Shown here: positions 32,494 to 39,769 of the stretch, one piece after another | Numbering within the stretch: position 1 is the stretch's first letter | Layout: each line of letters begins with the position of its first letter | NCBI GenBank assembly: GCA_910587625.1 | Contig: CAJUMW010000006.1 | Location: 1-64,000, forward strand | Reading direction: 5' to 3' | DNA from: an uncultured Christensenellaceae bacterium | Lineage (GTDB): Bacteria; Bacillota; Clostridia; Christensenellales; Borkfalkiaceae | Length of the DNA: 64,000 bases | Position numbers and translations under genes: made by a program | Notes under the pieces: model-generated | Told to the model about the DNA's origin: nothing | What the model saw: the letters and a program-made list of their open reading frames with translations, nothing else | Databases searched by the model: none

Positions 32494-32648
32494 ATAATAT
32501 CTCTCCTATTATGTTTAACTTACAACTTTTCCCCTTTTGGGGGACGTGCAGAGGATTGCGCCGGACTTACATAAGCGAAGAGAGCGCTCCGCTCTACTTT
32601 AAGCCCCGAATAACAATCTTGACTACTATGTTTTTTGCCGATTAAATA
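32494..32648 (-). promoter_or_regulatory. Unusual 155-nt spacer between rpsQ and rplN
   Basis: Neighbouring genes in this operon are mostly 3-20 bp apart. The spacer holds two compact hairpins: AGAGCG-CTC-CGCTCT (32581-32595) and CCCC-TTTT-GGGG (32531-32542). I see no gene in it and no clear promoter. An L14/L24 or processing signal is possible. Confidence 0.45.
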
Positions 32649-32909
32649 TTACTTAGCCTTTTCTATTATCTCGGCAACGCGCCAGTTCTTGTCTTTCGAC
32701 AACTTACGCGTTTCAACTATTCTGACCTTATCTCCCTCGCCGCACTCGTTGTTTTCGTCGTGCGCCTTGAAACGGGTGGTCTTGGTAATTGTCTTTTTAT
32801 AGAGGGGATGCTTGCTTTTTTCAACGACCGCAACGACTACGGTTTTATCCATCTTGTTTGAAACTACAAGTCCTACTCTTTCCTTTCTGAGCGTTGTTCT
32901 CGTTTCCAT
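32649..32909 (-). CDS. rpsQ: Small ribosomal subunit protein S17
   Basis: 86-aa OB-fold primary 16S-binding protein. It contains RKERVGLVVSNKMDKTVVVAV, HPLYKK and the GDKVRIVETRKLSKDKNWRV signature. Normal length, 12 bp after rpmC. Confidence 0.97.
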   Translation of the reverse strand: METRTTLRKERVGLVVSNKMDKTVVVAVVEKSKHPLYKKTITKTTRFKAHDENNECGEGDKVRIVETRKLSKDKNWRVAEIIEKAK

Positions 32910-32921
32910 TCTCTAACCTCC

Positions 32922-33116
32922 TTACGCCTTTAACTGCCTTGCGCGGATTACGGTGTTTACCCTTGCGATATCCTTTTTAACGAGGTTTATCGACATAGGA
33001 TTTTCAAGCTGACCGCTGGCGTGGCGAAAGCGCAGATTGAAAAGTTCGCTTTTAAGTTCCTGAAGCTTTTTCAAAAGCTCTTCATCGCTCAAATTTATAA
33101 TTTCCTTAGCTTTCAT
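32922..33116 (-). CDS. rpmC: Large ribosomal subunit protein L29
   Basis: 64-aa helical hairpin protein at the peptide exit. It begins MKAKEIINLSDEELLKKLQE and ends KKDIARVNTVIRARQLKA. The ATG at 33116 was chosen over an upstream in-frame GTG; it overlaps the rplP stop region by 11 bases, implying coupling. Confidence 0.96.
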   Translation of the reverse strand: MKAKEIINLSDEELLKKLQELKSELFNLRFRHASGQLENPMSINLVKKDIARVNTVIRARQLKA

Positions 33117-33555
33117 TAGCTTCACCGCCCTCTTCGACTACTTCAAGTTCTTCTTTTTTAACGAACTTGCACTTTACGGGGAGCTTGTGGCTTGCAAGAC
33201 GCATTGCCTCGCGAGCTATGTCCTCGCTTACTCCCGCCATTTCAAACATTACTCTGCCGGGTTTAACTATCGCTACCCAATATTCAACCGAGCCTTTACC
33301 TGAACCCATACGGCTTTCCGCAGGGTGCTTTGTAATGGGCTTGTGGGGGAATATGTCTATCCAAACTTTACCGCCGCGCTTGATGAACCTTGTCATAGCG
33401 ATACGCGCAGCTTCTATCTGGTTTGAAGTAATTCTTGCACCTTCCAAAGATACAAGGCCGTACTCGCCGTAAGCAACCTTGTTGCCCTTTTGAGCCTTAC
33501 CCTTTATCTTGCCGCGGTGCTGCATTCTTCTTTTTACTCTCTTGGGAATTAACAT
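33106..33555 (-). CDS. rplP: Large ribosomal subunit protein L16
   Basis: 149-aa protein of the 50S A-site region. It starts MLIPKRVKRRMQHRGK and contains IEAARIAMTRFIKRGGKVWI and GSGKGSVEYWVA, diagnostic of L16. The C-terminus has a short acidic extension. Start and rpsC stop share one base. Confidence 0.97.
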   Translation of the reverse strand: MLIPKRVKRRMQHRGKIKGKAQKGNKVAYGEYGLVSLEGARITSNQIEAARIAMTRFIKRGGKVWIDIFPHKPITKHPAESRMGSGKGSVEYWVAIVKPGRVMFEMAGVSEDIAREAMRLASHKLPVKCKFVKKEELEVVEEGGEANES

Positions 33556-34226
33556 TACTCTTCGCCTCCCTCTGAAATTATCAGACGCTTAGCGGTGTCG
33601 AGCACTTCACCTTTGTAAATCCAGCACTTGATGCCGAGAACGCCGAAGGTGGTGTGCGCTTCCGCGAAGCCGTAATCGATGTCGGCGCGGATTGTCTGAA
33701 GGGGAATGGAGCCGTCGTGGTAGCTTTCGGTACCTGCGATTTCACGTCCGTCCAAACGTCCGCTTACGGTGATTTTTACACCCTTGACGCCGGCTTTGGA
33801 AACCTTTGCAATCTGCTGCTTGACCGCTCTTCTGTAAGATACGCGCTTTTCAAGCTGAGCTGCAACCGATTCCGCAACAAGCTGTGCGTCGCAGTCGATT
33901 TTTTCGACTTTTTTGACGTTGATTACGATAACCTTGCCCTTGGTAAGCTTTGCAAGGTCTTTCTTTATAACTTCGATTTCAGAACCGGCCTTACCTATAA
34001 GCACGCCGGGACGACCCGTGTAGATGCCTATTTCGATTTTGTTGGCTGCCCTGATAATTGTAATTTTGCTGATTGCCGCGTCGTAATACTTCTTTTTTAA
34101 GAAGATACGGATATCGCTGTCCTCTTTGATATACTTGGAAAAGTTTTTCTTATCCGCATACCATTGAGTGTCCCAGGCGGATATAACGCCGACTCTTAAA
34201 CCGTGAGGATTAACTTTCTGTCCCAT
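33555..34226 (-). CDS. rpsC: Small ribosomal subunit protein S3
   Basis: 223-aa protein of the mRNA entry site. It begins MGQKVNPHGLRVGVI, has the KH domain with GRPGVLIGKAGSEIEVIKKD, and the C-terminal half with VKGVKITVSGRLDGREIA. Standard length and position. Confidence 0.97.
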   Translation of the reverse strand: MGQKVNPHGLRVGVISAWDTQWYADKKNFSKYIKEDSDIRIFLKKKYYDAAISKITIIRAANKIEIGIYTGRPGVLIGKAGSEIEVIKKDLAKLTKGKVIVINVKKVEKIDCDAQLVAESVAAQLEKRVSYRRAVKQQIAKVSKAGVKGVKITVSGRLDGREIAGTESYHDGSIPLQTIRADIDYGFAEAHTTFGVLGIKCWIYKGEVLDTAKRLIISEGGEE

Positions 34227-34236
34227 ATCTCTCTCC

Positions 34237-34626
34237 TTAAACCTTCTTTGCGTCGAGTATTACCGTGACGTGGCTGGTTCTTTTCAAAATAGCGTGGCCT
34301 CTGCCCTTGGAAACGGGCTGCATTCTCTTTAAGTGAGGGCCGCCGTTTGCAAACGCTTCCGAAACGTACAAATCGCTTCTGTCCATACCCTGATTGTGCT
34401 CTGCATTTGCAGCCGCGGACAAAAGTACTTTTTTGACTTCGAGGCTGCCGCCCTTGTTGCAATATGTGAGAATGCCTGCCGCCTCTTCAACAGACTTGCC
34501 GCGGATAAGCGCGAGCACGGTTCTGATTTTGTAGGGGGAAATTCTCAGATATTTTGCGGTAGCATAGGGACGGGTGTCCTTGTTTGCTTCTCGTCTTTCG
34601 AGTTTTACATTCATATTTTTTGCCAT
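34237..34626 (-). CDS. rplV: Large ribosomal subunit protein L22
   Basis: 129-aa 50S protein lining the exit tunnel. It shows AKYLRISPYKIRTVLALIRG and GPHLKRMQPVSKGRGHAILK, the L22 signature, with a short extra N-terminus. Located between rpsS and rpsC. Confidence 0.97.
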   Translation of the reverse strand: MAKNMNVKLERREANKDTRPYATAKYLRISPYKIRTVLALIRGKSVEEAAGILTYCNKGGSLEVKKVLLSAAANAEHNQGMDRSDLYVSEAFANGGPHLKRMQPVSKGRGHAILKRTSHVTVILDAKKV

Positions 34627-34637
34627 AGTACCGCTCC

Positions 34638-34910
34638 TTACTTCTTCGCGGTCTTAGCCGCGTGTCCCTTGAACGTTCTGGTGGGGGCAAATTCGCCGAG
34701 CTTACAGCCGACCATATCTTCGGTAATATATACGGGAACGTGCTTGCGTCCGTCATATACTGCGATAGTGTGTCCTACCATCTGGGGGAATATAGTCGTT
34801 GCTCTTGACCAGGTCTTTACGACCTTCTTCTCGCCTGCCGCATTCATAGCCAAAATTCTCGACATAAGTCTTTCTTCGGCGTAAGGTCCTTTCTTAATGC
34901 TTCTTGACAT
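34638..34910 (-). CDS. rpsS: Small ribosomal subunit protein S19
   Basis: 90-aa protein of the 30S head. It begins MSRSIKKGPYAEERLMSRI and contains GHTIAVYDGRKHVPVYIT and VGCKLGEFAPTRTFKGH, as in all S19. Confidence 0.97.
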   Translation of the reverse strand: MSRSIKKGPYAEERLMSRILAMNAAGEKKVVKTWSRATTIFPQMVGHTIAVYDGRKHVPVYITEDMVGCKLGEFAPTRTFKGHAAKTAKK

Positions 34911-34923
34911 TGTCTATTCCTCC

Positions 34924-35751
34924 TTAATTGATTCTCTTTAATATGAATTTAGAAGTGGGATTCTTCTTCTTTCTCGTCTTATAGCCAAGCGCAGGCTTGC
35001 CCCAAGGCGTCATAGGACCGGCATGGCCCACCGGGCTCTTACCCTCACCACCACCATGAGGGTGATCGTTGGGGTTCATAACCGAGCCGCGGACGGTAGG
35101 ACGGATTCCGAAGTGACGGGTTTTACCTGCCTTACCTATCCTTATAATCTCGTGTTCGAGGTTGCCGACCTGTCCGATAGTTGCTCTGCATTTAAGCGAA
35201 ACCAATCTCATTTCGCCGGAAGGCATCTTAATTGTAGCGTAGTTGCCCTCTTTTGCCATAATCTGAGCGGAAATACCTGCAGACCTTGCGATTTGCGCGC
35301 CTCTGCCGGGTTTGAGTTCGATTGCGTGAACAACGGTACCCACGGGGATATCCGAAAGCGCGAGGCAGTTACCGGACTTAATGTCCGCGCCCGAGCCGGA
35401 AATTATTTTATCGCCGACATTTAAACCGACGGGAGCGAGAATATATCTCTTTTCTCCGTCAGCATAAGCAAGGAGCGCGATATGCGCCGAACGGTTGGGA
35501 TCGTACTGAATTGACTTGACCGTTGCGGGGATACCGTCCTTATTGCGCTTGAAGTCGATAATTCTGTATTTGTTTCTGTTGCCGCCGCCGATGTGACGAA
35601 CGGAAATTTTACCTTGATTGTTTCTACCGCCCGACTTGCGCTTGTCGTGGAGCAAACTTCTCTCGGGCTTGTCGCCGGAAAGCTCGCTGTAAGCGCTTAC
35701 CGTCATAAAACGGCGTGCAGGCGAGGTAGGCTTATATCTCTTTATAGCCAT
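34924..35751 (-). CDS. rplB: Large ribosomal subunit protein L2
   Basis: 275-aa protein close to the peptidyl transferase centre. It has the conserved NPNDHPHGGGEGKSPVG segment near residues 227-243 with the functionally important His, and ends with a basic KTRKKKNPTSKFILKR tail. Standard length. Confidence 0.98.
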   Translation of the reverse strand: MAIKRYKPTSPARRFMTVSAYSELSGDKPERSLLHDKRKSGGRNNQGKISVRHIGGGNRNKYRIIDFKRNKDGIPATVKSIQYDPNRSAHIALLAYADGEKRYILAPVGLNVGDKIISGSGADIKSGNCLALSDIPVGTVVHAIELKPGRGAQIARSAGISAQIMAKEGNYATIKMPSGEMRLVSLKCRATIGQVGNLEHEIIRIGKAGKTRHFGIRPTVRGSVMNPNDHPHGGGEGKSPVGHAGPMTPWGKPALGYKTRKKKNPTSKFILKRIN

Positions 35752-35763
35752 TTTCGTACCTCC

Positions 35764-36054
35764 TTACGATAACGAATTGAAGTACTCAATCGCCTTGGAG
35801 TCAGCCGTAAGCTGGACGATTGCCTTCTTGTAGTCGGGGGTGTAGCCTTCGCTTCTTCCCATTCTCTTTTTCTTACCCTTGCAGTTTACGGTGTTTACGC
35901 TTTCAACCTTTACGTTGAAAAGCTTTTCGACAGCCGCCTTAATCTGAATTTTGTTCGCGGACTTTTTAACGATGAACGTGTACTTCTTGTCCGCTATACC
36001 GTCGTAACCTTTTTCCGTGAGGAGAGGCTTTAAAATTATATCTTCGGCAAACAT
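35764..36054 (-). CDS. rplW: Large ribosomal subunit protein L23
   Basis: 96-aa protein at the exit-tunnel docking site for SRP and trigger factor. It shows IILKPLLTEKGYDGI, KYTFIVKKSANKIQIKAAVE and VNTVNCKGKKKRMGR. Its start shares one base with the rplD stop. Confidence 0.97.
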   Translation of the reverse strand: MFAEDIILKPLLTEKGYDGIADKKYTFIVKKSANKIQIKAAVEKLFNVKVESVNTVNCKGKKKRMGRSEGYTPDYKKAIVQLTADSKAIEYFNSLS

Positions 36055-36680
36055 TATTCTCCGTAGACCTCCTCTATTTTCTTAATAGCTGCTTTTGTCA
36101 TAACGACCTTAGCGTTGGCTACCACTTCGTAAGTTGAAATTTGAGCGACGGGCAAAGTCGAAAGGTTGGGCAGGTTTCTCGCCGCTAAAATCACCTTTTC
36201 GTCGTTGTTGTCCATAACTACCACGCAGGTCTTGTCAAGCTTCAACGCCGTCTGGAAAGCAACCATTTCCTTGGTCTTGCCTTCCTTTACTTCAAGGCTG
36301 TCCACAACTACAAGTTCACCGTCCGCAACCTTTTTGGAAAGTGCGGAAAGGAGAGCTGCAACCTTTGCCTTTTTGTTCATATCCTTGGAAAAATCACGAC
36401 TCTTGGGAGCGAATACAACGCCGCCCTTTACCCATTGGGGAGCACGGATCGAACCCTGACGGGCGTTACCCGTTCCCTTCTGACGCCAGGGCTTTCTGCC
36501 GCCGCCCCTTACTTCGGTACGGGTTAGCGTGGATTTTGTTCCCTGTCTTTCGTTTGCAAGCCTCGTTACGACCGCCTGATGAATGAGGGGTTCGTTGTAC
36601 TCTACGCCGAACACCTTTTCGTTGAGCTTAAGCGTACCGGCTTCGGTGCCGTCCATTTTATATACTTTTACGCTGGGCAT
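36054..36680 (-). CDS. rplD: Large ribosomal subunit protein L4
   Basis: 208-aa 50S protein with a tunnel-reaching loop. It contains RQGTKSTLTRTEVRGGGRKP, WRQKGTGNARQGSIRAPQWV and the globular C-terminal part. In proteobacteria L4 represses the S10 operon through the mRNA leader; the structured leader upstream of rpsJ makes a comparable role worth testing here. Confidence 0.97.
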   Translation of the reverse strand: MPSVKVYKMDGTEAGTLKLNEKVFGVEYNEPLIHQAVVTRLANERQGTKSTLTRTEVRGGGRKPWRQKGTGNARQGSIRAPQWVKGGVVFAPKSRDFSKDMNKKAKVAALLSALSKKVADGELVVVDSLEVKEGKTKEMVAFQTALKLDKTCVVVMDNNDEKVILAARNLPNLSTLPVAQISTYEVVANAKVVMTKAAIKKIEEVYGE

Positions 36681-36694
36681 CTTTTAGTACCTCC

Positions 36695-37324
36695 TTATTT
36701 CACGGTGTCGTTAATCGTAACGACTGCGCCGTTGGGTCCGGGAAGCGAACCCTTGATAAGTAAACAGTTTCTCTCTACGTCTACTCTGACAATTTCGAGG
36801 TTTTGTACGGTTACGTTTTCAACACCGTACTGACCTGCGAGGTGTTTATTCTTGAATACGCGCGAAGGGGAGCTGTTAGCGCCCATTGAACCGGGTTCCC
36901 TGTGTACGGGGCCCACGCCGTGCGTTTCCTTTAAGCGGTGCTGGTTCCAACGCTTGATAACGCCGCTGTAACCGTGACCTTTGGATACGCCGTGTACGTC
37001 TACTTTGTCGCCGGCAGCGAACACGTCAACCTTTATTTCCGCGCCGACGGCGTAAGAAGCCGTATCGTCAAGACGGAATTCCTTCAACACTTTGCAGGGC
37101 TTAACTCCTGCTTTCTTGAACTGTCCGAGTTCGGGTTTTGTCAAATTCTTTTCCTTTGCTTCGTCAAAACCGAGTTTCAATGCGGCATAGCCGTCTTTCT
37201 CAACAGTTTTGATTTGCACTACGGGACAAGGACCGGCTTCGACTACCGTTACGGGAATAACCTTGCCCTCTGCCGTAAATACCTGCGTCATTCCGGCTTT
37301 ACGACCGATGATTGCTTTATTCAT
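36695..37324 (-). CDS. rplC: Large ribosomal subunit protein L3
   Basis: 209-aa early assembly protein. It begins MNKAIIGRKAGMTQVFTAEG and has the loop GHGYSGVIKRWNQ and GPVHREPGSMGANSSPSRVF, typical of L3. It is preceded by a 135-nt gap after rpsJ. Confidence 0.97.
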   Translation of the reverse strand: MNKAIIGRKAGMTQVFTAEGKVIPVTVVEAGPCPVVQIKTVEKDGYAALKLGFDEAKEKNLTKPELGQFKKAGVKPCKVLKEFRLDDTASYAVGAEIKVDVFAAGDKVDVHGVSKGHGYSGVIKRWNQHRLKETHGVGPVHREPGSMGANSSPSRVFKNKHLAGQYGVENVTVQNLEIVRVDVERNCLLIKGSLPGPNGAVVTINDTVK

Positions 37325-37459
37325 TGATAAAGTTCTCCTTTTAAATTTTTATTTTCAGATACCGCGCCTCAGCGTTCCGCCGTTAAGTTTGAAACTTTCG
37401 TCGTCTGTAAGACGTAGAGTATCAATTTGTCAAATTAATTATTATATATATGGTATAGA
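37325..37459 (-). promoter_or_regulatory. 135-nt spacer between rpsJ and rplC
   Basis: Larger than most spacings in this operon. It contains a TTGACA hexamer without a good -10 at the right distance, a small hairpin CGTCT-TAC-AGACG near 37400-37415, and the AAGGAG site of rplC. A weak internal promoter or leader is possible; no gene seen. Confidence 0.35.
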
Positions 37460-37759
37460 TTAAAGCTTGATTTTGATATCGACGCCCGCAGGCAACTGAA
37501 CTGTGTCCAAAAGCTTTGCGTTGGGCGTGTACAAATCGATTATACGCTTATAGGTGCGCTGCTCGAACTGTTCGCGACTGTCCTTATACTTGTGAGGGGA
37601 ACGAAGAATTGTAACTATTTCCTTTTCGGTGGGAAGAGGAATGGGTCCGGATATCTTTGCTCCGCTCTTTTTCATGGTTTCAACAATGCGCGAAGCCGCA
37701 AGGTCAACAAGCTCGTGATCATAAGCTGCAAGTTTGATTCTTATTTTTTGTCCTGCCAT
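37460..37759 (-). CDS. rpsJ: Small ribosomal subunit protein S10
   Basis: 99-aa 30S protein, also part of antitermination complexes with NusB. It starts MAGQKIRIKLAAYDHELVDL and has the PLPTEKEIVTILRSPHKYKD signature. First gene of the 33-gene ribosomal cluster; preceded by an AAGGAG site and a structured leader of about 230 nt. Confidence 0.97.
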   Translation of the reverse strand: MAGQKIRIKLAAYDHELVDLAASRIVETMKKSGAKISGPIPLPTEKEIVTILRSPHKYKDSREQFEQRTYKRIIDLYTPNAKLLDTVQLPAGVDIKIKL

Positions 37760-37991
37760 TTTTTAACTCCTTTATACTAACAAGAAAAATTTTTTATTCG
37801 CGCCAACTTAACCGTGCGTGTCGCGGATTTACCAATTAAAAAACACCGAAGTTTCGGCGCAAGGTAAAGCCACGGTTAGTCGCAGGGGTCAAGCCCCCAC
37901 ATTTGTCGGTGCAAATTATCTGCGACGGGAGCTTTTTGCCGTCATTTTACAGTAACTTTGCACGTCAACCCACATACACATTTTTACGCGC
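37760..37991 (-). ncRNA. Structured leader RNA of the S10 operon (candidate cis-regulator)
   Basis: Minus-strand RNA of about 230 nt. Upstream domain: GTCGCAG pairs with CTGCGAC (37920-37926 with 37879-37885), enclosing two hairpins, ATTTG/CAAAT (loop CACCGA, 37906-37911) and GGGG/CCCC (loop CTTGA), that is, a three-way junction. Downstream domain: TAACCGTG with CACGGTTA (37871-37878 with 37809-37816), then TTTACC with GGTAAA, enclosing the attenuator hairpin and T6. The two main helices abut at 37878/37879. Loop CACCGA is a perfect complement of the attenuator 3' arm UCGGUG, so the two structures exclude each other. The ligand or protein is unknown. Confidence 0.6.
37838..37859 (-). terminator. 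Intrinsic-terminator-like attenuator in the S10 leader
   Basis: On the minus strand CGCCGA-AACT-TCGGTG forms a 6-bp stem (one G-U pair) directly followed by T6, 78 nt before the rpsJ start. A terminator in front of a ribosomal operon implies regulated read-through. Confidence 0.65.
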
Positions 37992-37997
37992 TTATCT

Positions 37998-38026
37998 ATT
38001 ATATAAAAACAAAACTTAAAAGTCAA
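37998..38026 (-). promoter_or_regulatory. Promoter of the S10-spc ribosomal operon
   Basis: Minus strand: -35 TTGACT, 17-bp spacer, -10 TATAAT; predicted start near 37991. The remaining 38027-38214 is AT-rich, with no gene seen. Confidence 0.85.
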
Positions 38027-38214
38027 CGGAATTTTGCCCTGTTTTTAATGTTTTTTGCCACTTTTTAAGCGTTTTAAGCCTGTTTTTTGCAATTTTGCGT
38101 TAAAATGCGCCGTCTTGCGCAATTTGTTACAATATATTCTTATGGGCTTTTTAAAATGTTATATAATTTCAAAACCGCCGAAATTTACCTGTATTTTTGT
38201 TAATTTTTAAAATT

Positions 38215-39624
38215 TCAGGCATTGTCCGACGTATAAAATACATCTTCGTCAATGCATTTGACGCACATTTCCTGCACATTGCCGTACCAATTTAATCCCA
38301 AATCAACGTTGCTCCAATCCGCCTTGGTGCCGTTATAATATATTTGAGCAACGTCGCTACCCGAAAAGTCGAAAGCACTGTCACCTATACTTTCAATCGT
38401 ACTCGGCAACATTACGGCAGCAAGCTTAGTGCACTTGTCAAACGCGTGATTGCCTATCGATTTTAAGCTTTCCTGCAACACTACTTCGGAAAGGTTTTCG
38501 CACCGAGCAAAAGCGCTGTACTCTATTCCCGTTATTCCGCGCGAAAGCACCACGCTTTCAAGACTTATCCAACCGCTGAACGCGAGCGAGGGCACAGCCC
38601 CCTCTCCCGTCAAGGTAAGCATTTTCAAATTATCGGGCAAATAGCCGTTGAACAGCCGAGAAAAGGCGCCCGAAGCCCCCACCGTAACGGGCACAGCAAG
38701 AAATTCAAGCGCCGAACAGTCATACAGCACGCCGGTACCGACGTATTCCACGCTTTGAGGAATAACTATGCGAGACAGCGACGAGCAATACGCAAACGCG
38801 TTTTCCTCGAGAAAATGTAACTTCTCCGTAAACGAAATTGACTGCAACGCCACACAATTTGAAAACGCACTTATTCCAACTCTTGTCACGCCTTTACAGC
38901 CCGTAACCGACACCAAACCAATACAGCCGTTAAAAGCGCCGCCGTTTATTTGCGTAACGCTTTCGGGAATATCAACCGAAGTTATACTGTATCTGCTCGA
39001 AAATGCGTGGTAGTCTACCACCGTTACACCGTCGGCTATCACAATTTCTCCGCGCAGCTGTTTGGGTACATGTATCATATCAGTCAATTCCGCACTATAA
39101 AGTATTCCGCTTTGACTGACGTATCTCGGGTTGCCGCTTTGCACCTCTATTTTTTCCAACACATTGCACTGCTCAAACGCAGTAGTATTTATTTCGATTA
39201 CGCTATTGGGAATTATTACGGTTTTGGCATAATAGCTTTGAAGCGCATTGCTCTTAATAGCGACAACCGGCAAGCCGTCATATTCCGACGGTATGCCCAA
39301 GATTTCGGCTGTGTCGGAGCCTCTCATACCATATACTCTGTAACCGCTTACCATATTGACGCCAAGTCGCACGCTATACTTTTCATACAAAAGATTTTCA
39401 CTTTCCATATAGTGTCCGCAGACGGTACAAAAGCCCTTTTCAAAGGAATGCGCCTCTTTTTCGGGCTCGACGTCGTGCGGACAAACCACCTCGCGCCAAT
39501 GCCCGGCGGCGTCATACTCCCAATTTTCGGAATATCTGTGAGGAGGTATGCAAGCCGTGCAGACAAGCGCGGCGCAAACAACGACAAATAATGTACATAA
39601 AATAATCAAACACTTCTTTTTCAT
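38215..39624 (-). CDS. BspA-like leucine-rich repeat (LRR_5) lipoprotein
   Basis: 469-aa predicted lipoprotein with lipobox VCTAC (Cys25). The mature protein starts with a CxxH/CxxC-bearing segment (VCPHDVE, CTVCGHY), then about ten LRR_5 units of the BspA type, recognised by repeats such as IPESVTQINGGAFNGC and IPQSVEYVGTGVLYDC. Such proteins bind host or neighbour surfaces; the ligand here is unknown. The start was set at 39624, the first Met before the signal peptide; 93 upstream in-frame codons cross the promoter and are not coding. No ribosome site; the -10 lies nine bases upstream. Confidence 0.85.
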   Translation of the reverse strand: MKKKCLIILCTLFVVVCAALVCTACIPPHRYSENWEYDAAGHWREVVCPHDVEPEKEAHSFEKGFCTVCGHYMESENLLYEKYSVRLGVNMVSGYRVYGMRGSDTAEILGIPSEYDGLPVVAIKSNALQSYYAKTVIIPNSVIEINTTAFEQCNVLEKIEVQSGNPRYVSQSGILYSAELTDMIHVPKQLRGEIVIADGVTVVDYHAFSSRYSITSVDIPESVTQINGGAFNGCIGLVSVTGCKGVTRVGISAFSNCVALQSISFTEKLHFLEENAFAYCSSLSRIVIPQSVEYVGTGVLYDCSALEFLAVPVTVGASGAFSRLFNGYLPDNLKMLTLTGEGAVPSLAFSGWISLESVVLSRGITGIEYSAFARCENLSEVVLQESLKSIGNHAFDKCTKLAAVMLPSTIESIGDSAFDFSGSDVAQIYYNGTKADWSNVDLGLNWYGNVQEMCVKCIDEDVFYTSDNA

Positions 39625-39633
39625 ATCAATATA

Positions 39634-39662
39634 TAAATAGTACATTTTTACAAAAAAGTCAA
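39634..39662 (-). promoter_or_regulatory. Promoter giving a near-leaderless mRNA for the BspA-like gene
   Basis: Minus strand: -35 TTGACT, 17-bp spacer, -10 TATTTA, then nine bases and the ATG; no Shine-Dalgarno. Confidence 0.6.
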
Positions 39663-39699
39663 GTGATAAGATATATTTAAATAAATTACGGCATACCCC

Positions 39700-39727
39700 T
39701 TGAAAAAACAAAAATGTGTGATATAAT
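39700..39727 (+). promoter_or_regulatory. Extended -10 promoter of the EF-G-like gene
   Basis: -35 TTGAAA, 16-bp spacer, TGATATAAT. The leader includes a CCGT/ACGG hairpin (about 39738-39753) just before the GGGGAC ribosome site. Confidence 0.75.
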
Positions 39728-39769
39728 TGAATAAACATCCGTTTTAACAGACGGGATAAGGGGACAAAT

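Noticed and set aside
37325..37459. Firm internal promoter before rplC
   Set aside because: A TTGACA is present, but no acceptable -10 lies 16-18 bp away, so it is listed only as a spacer.
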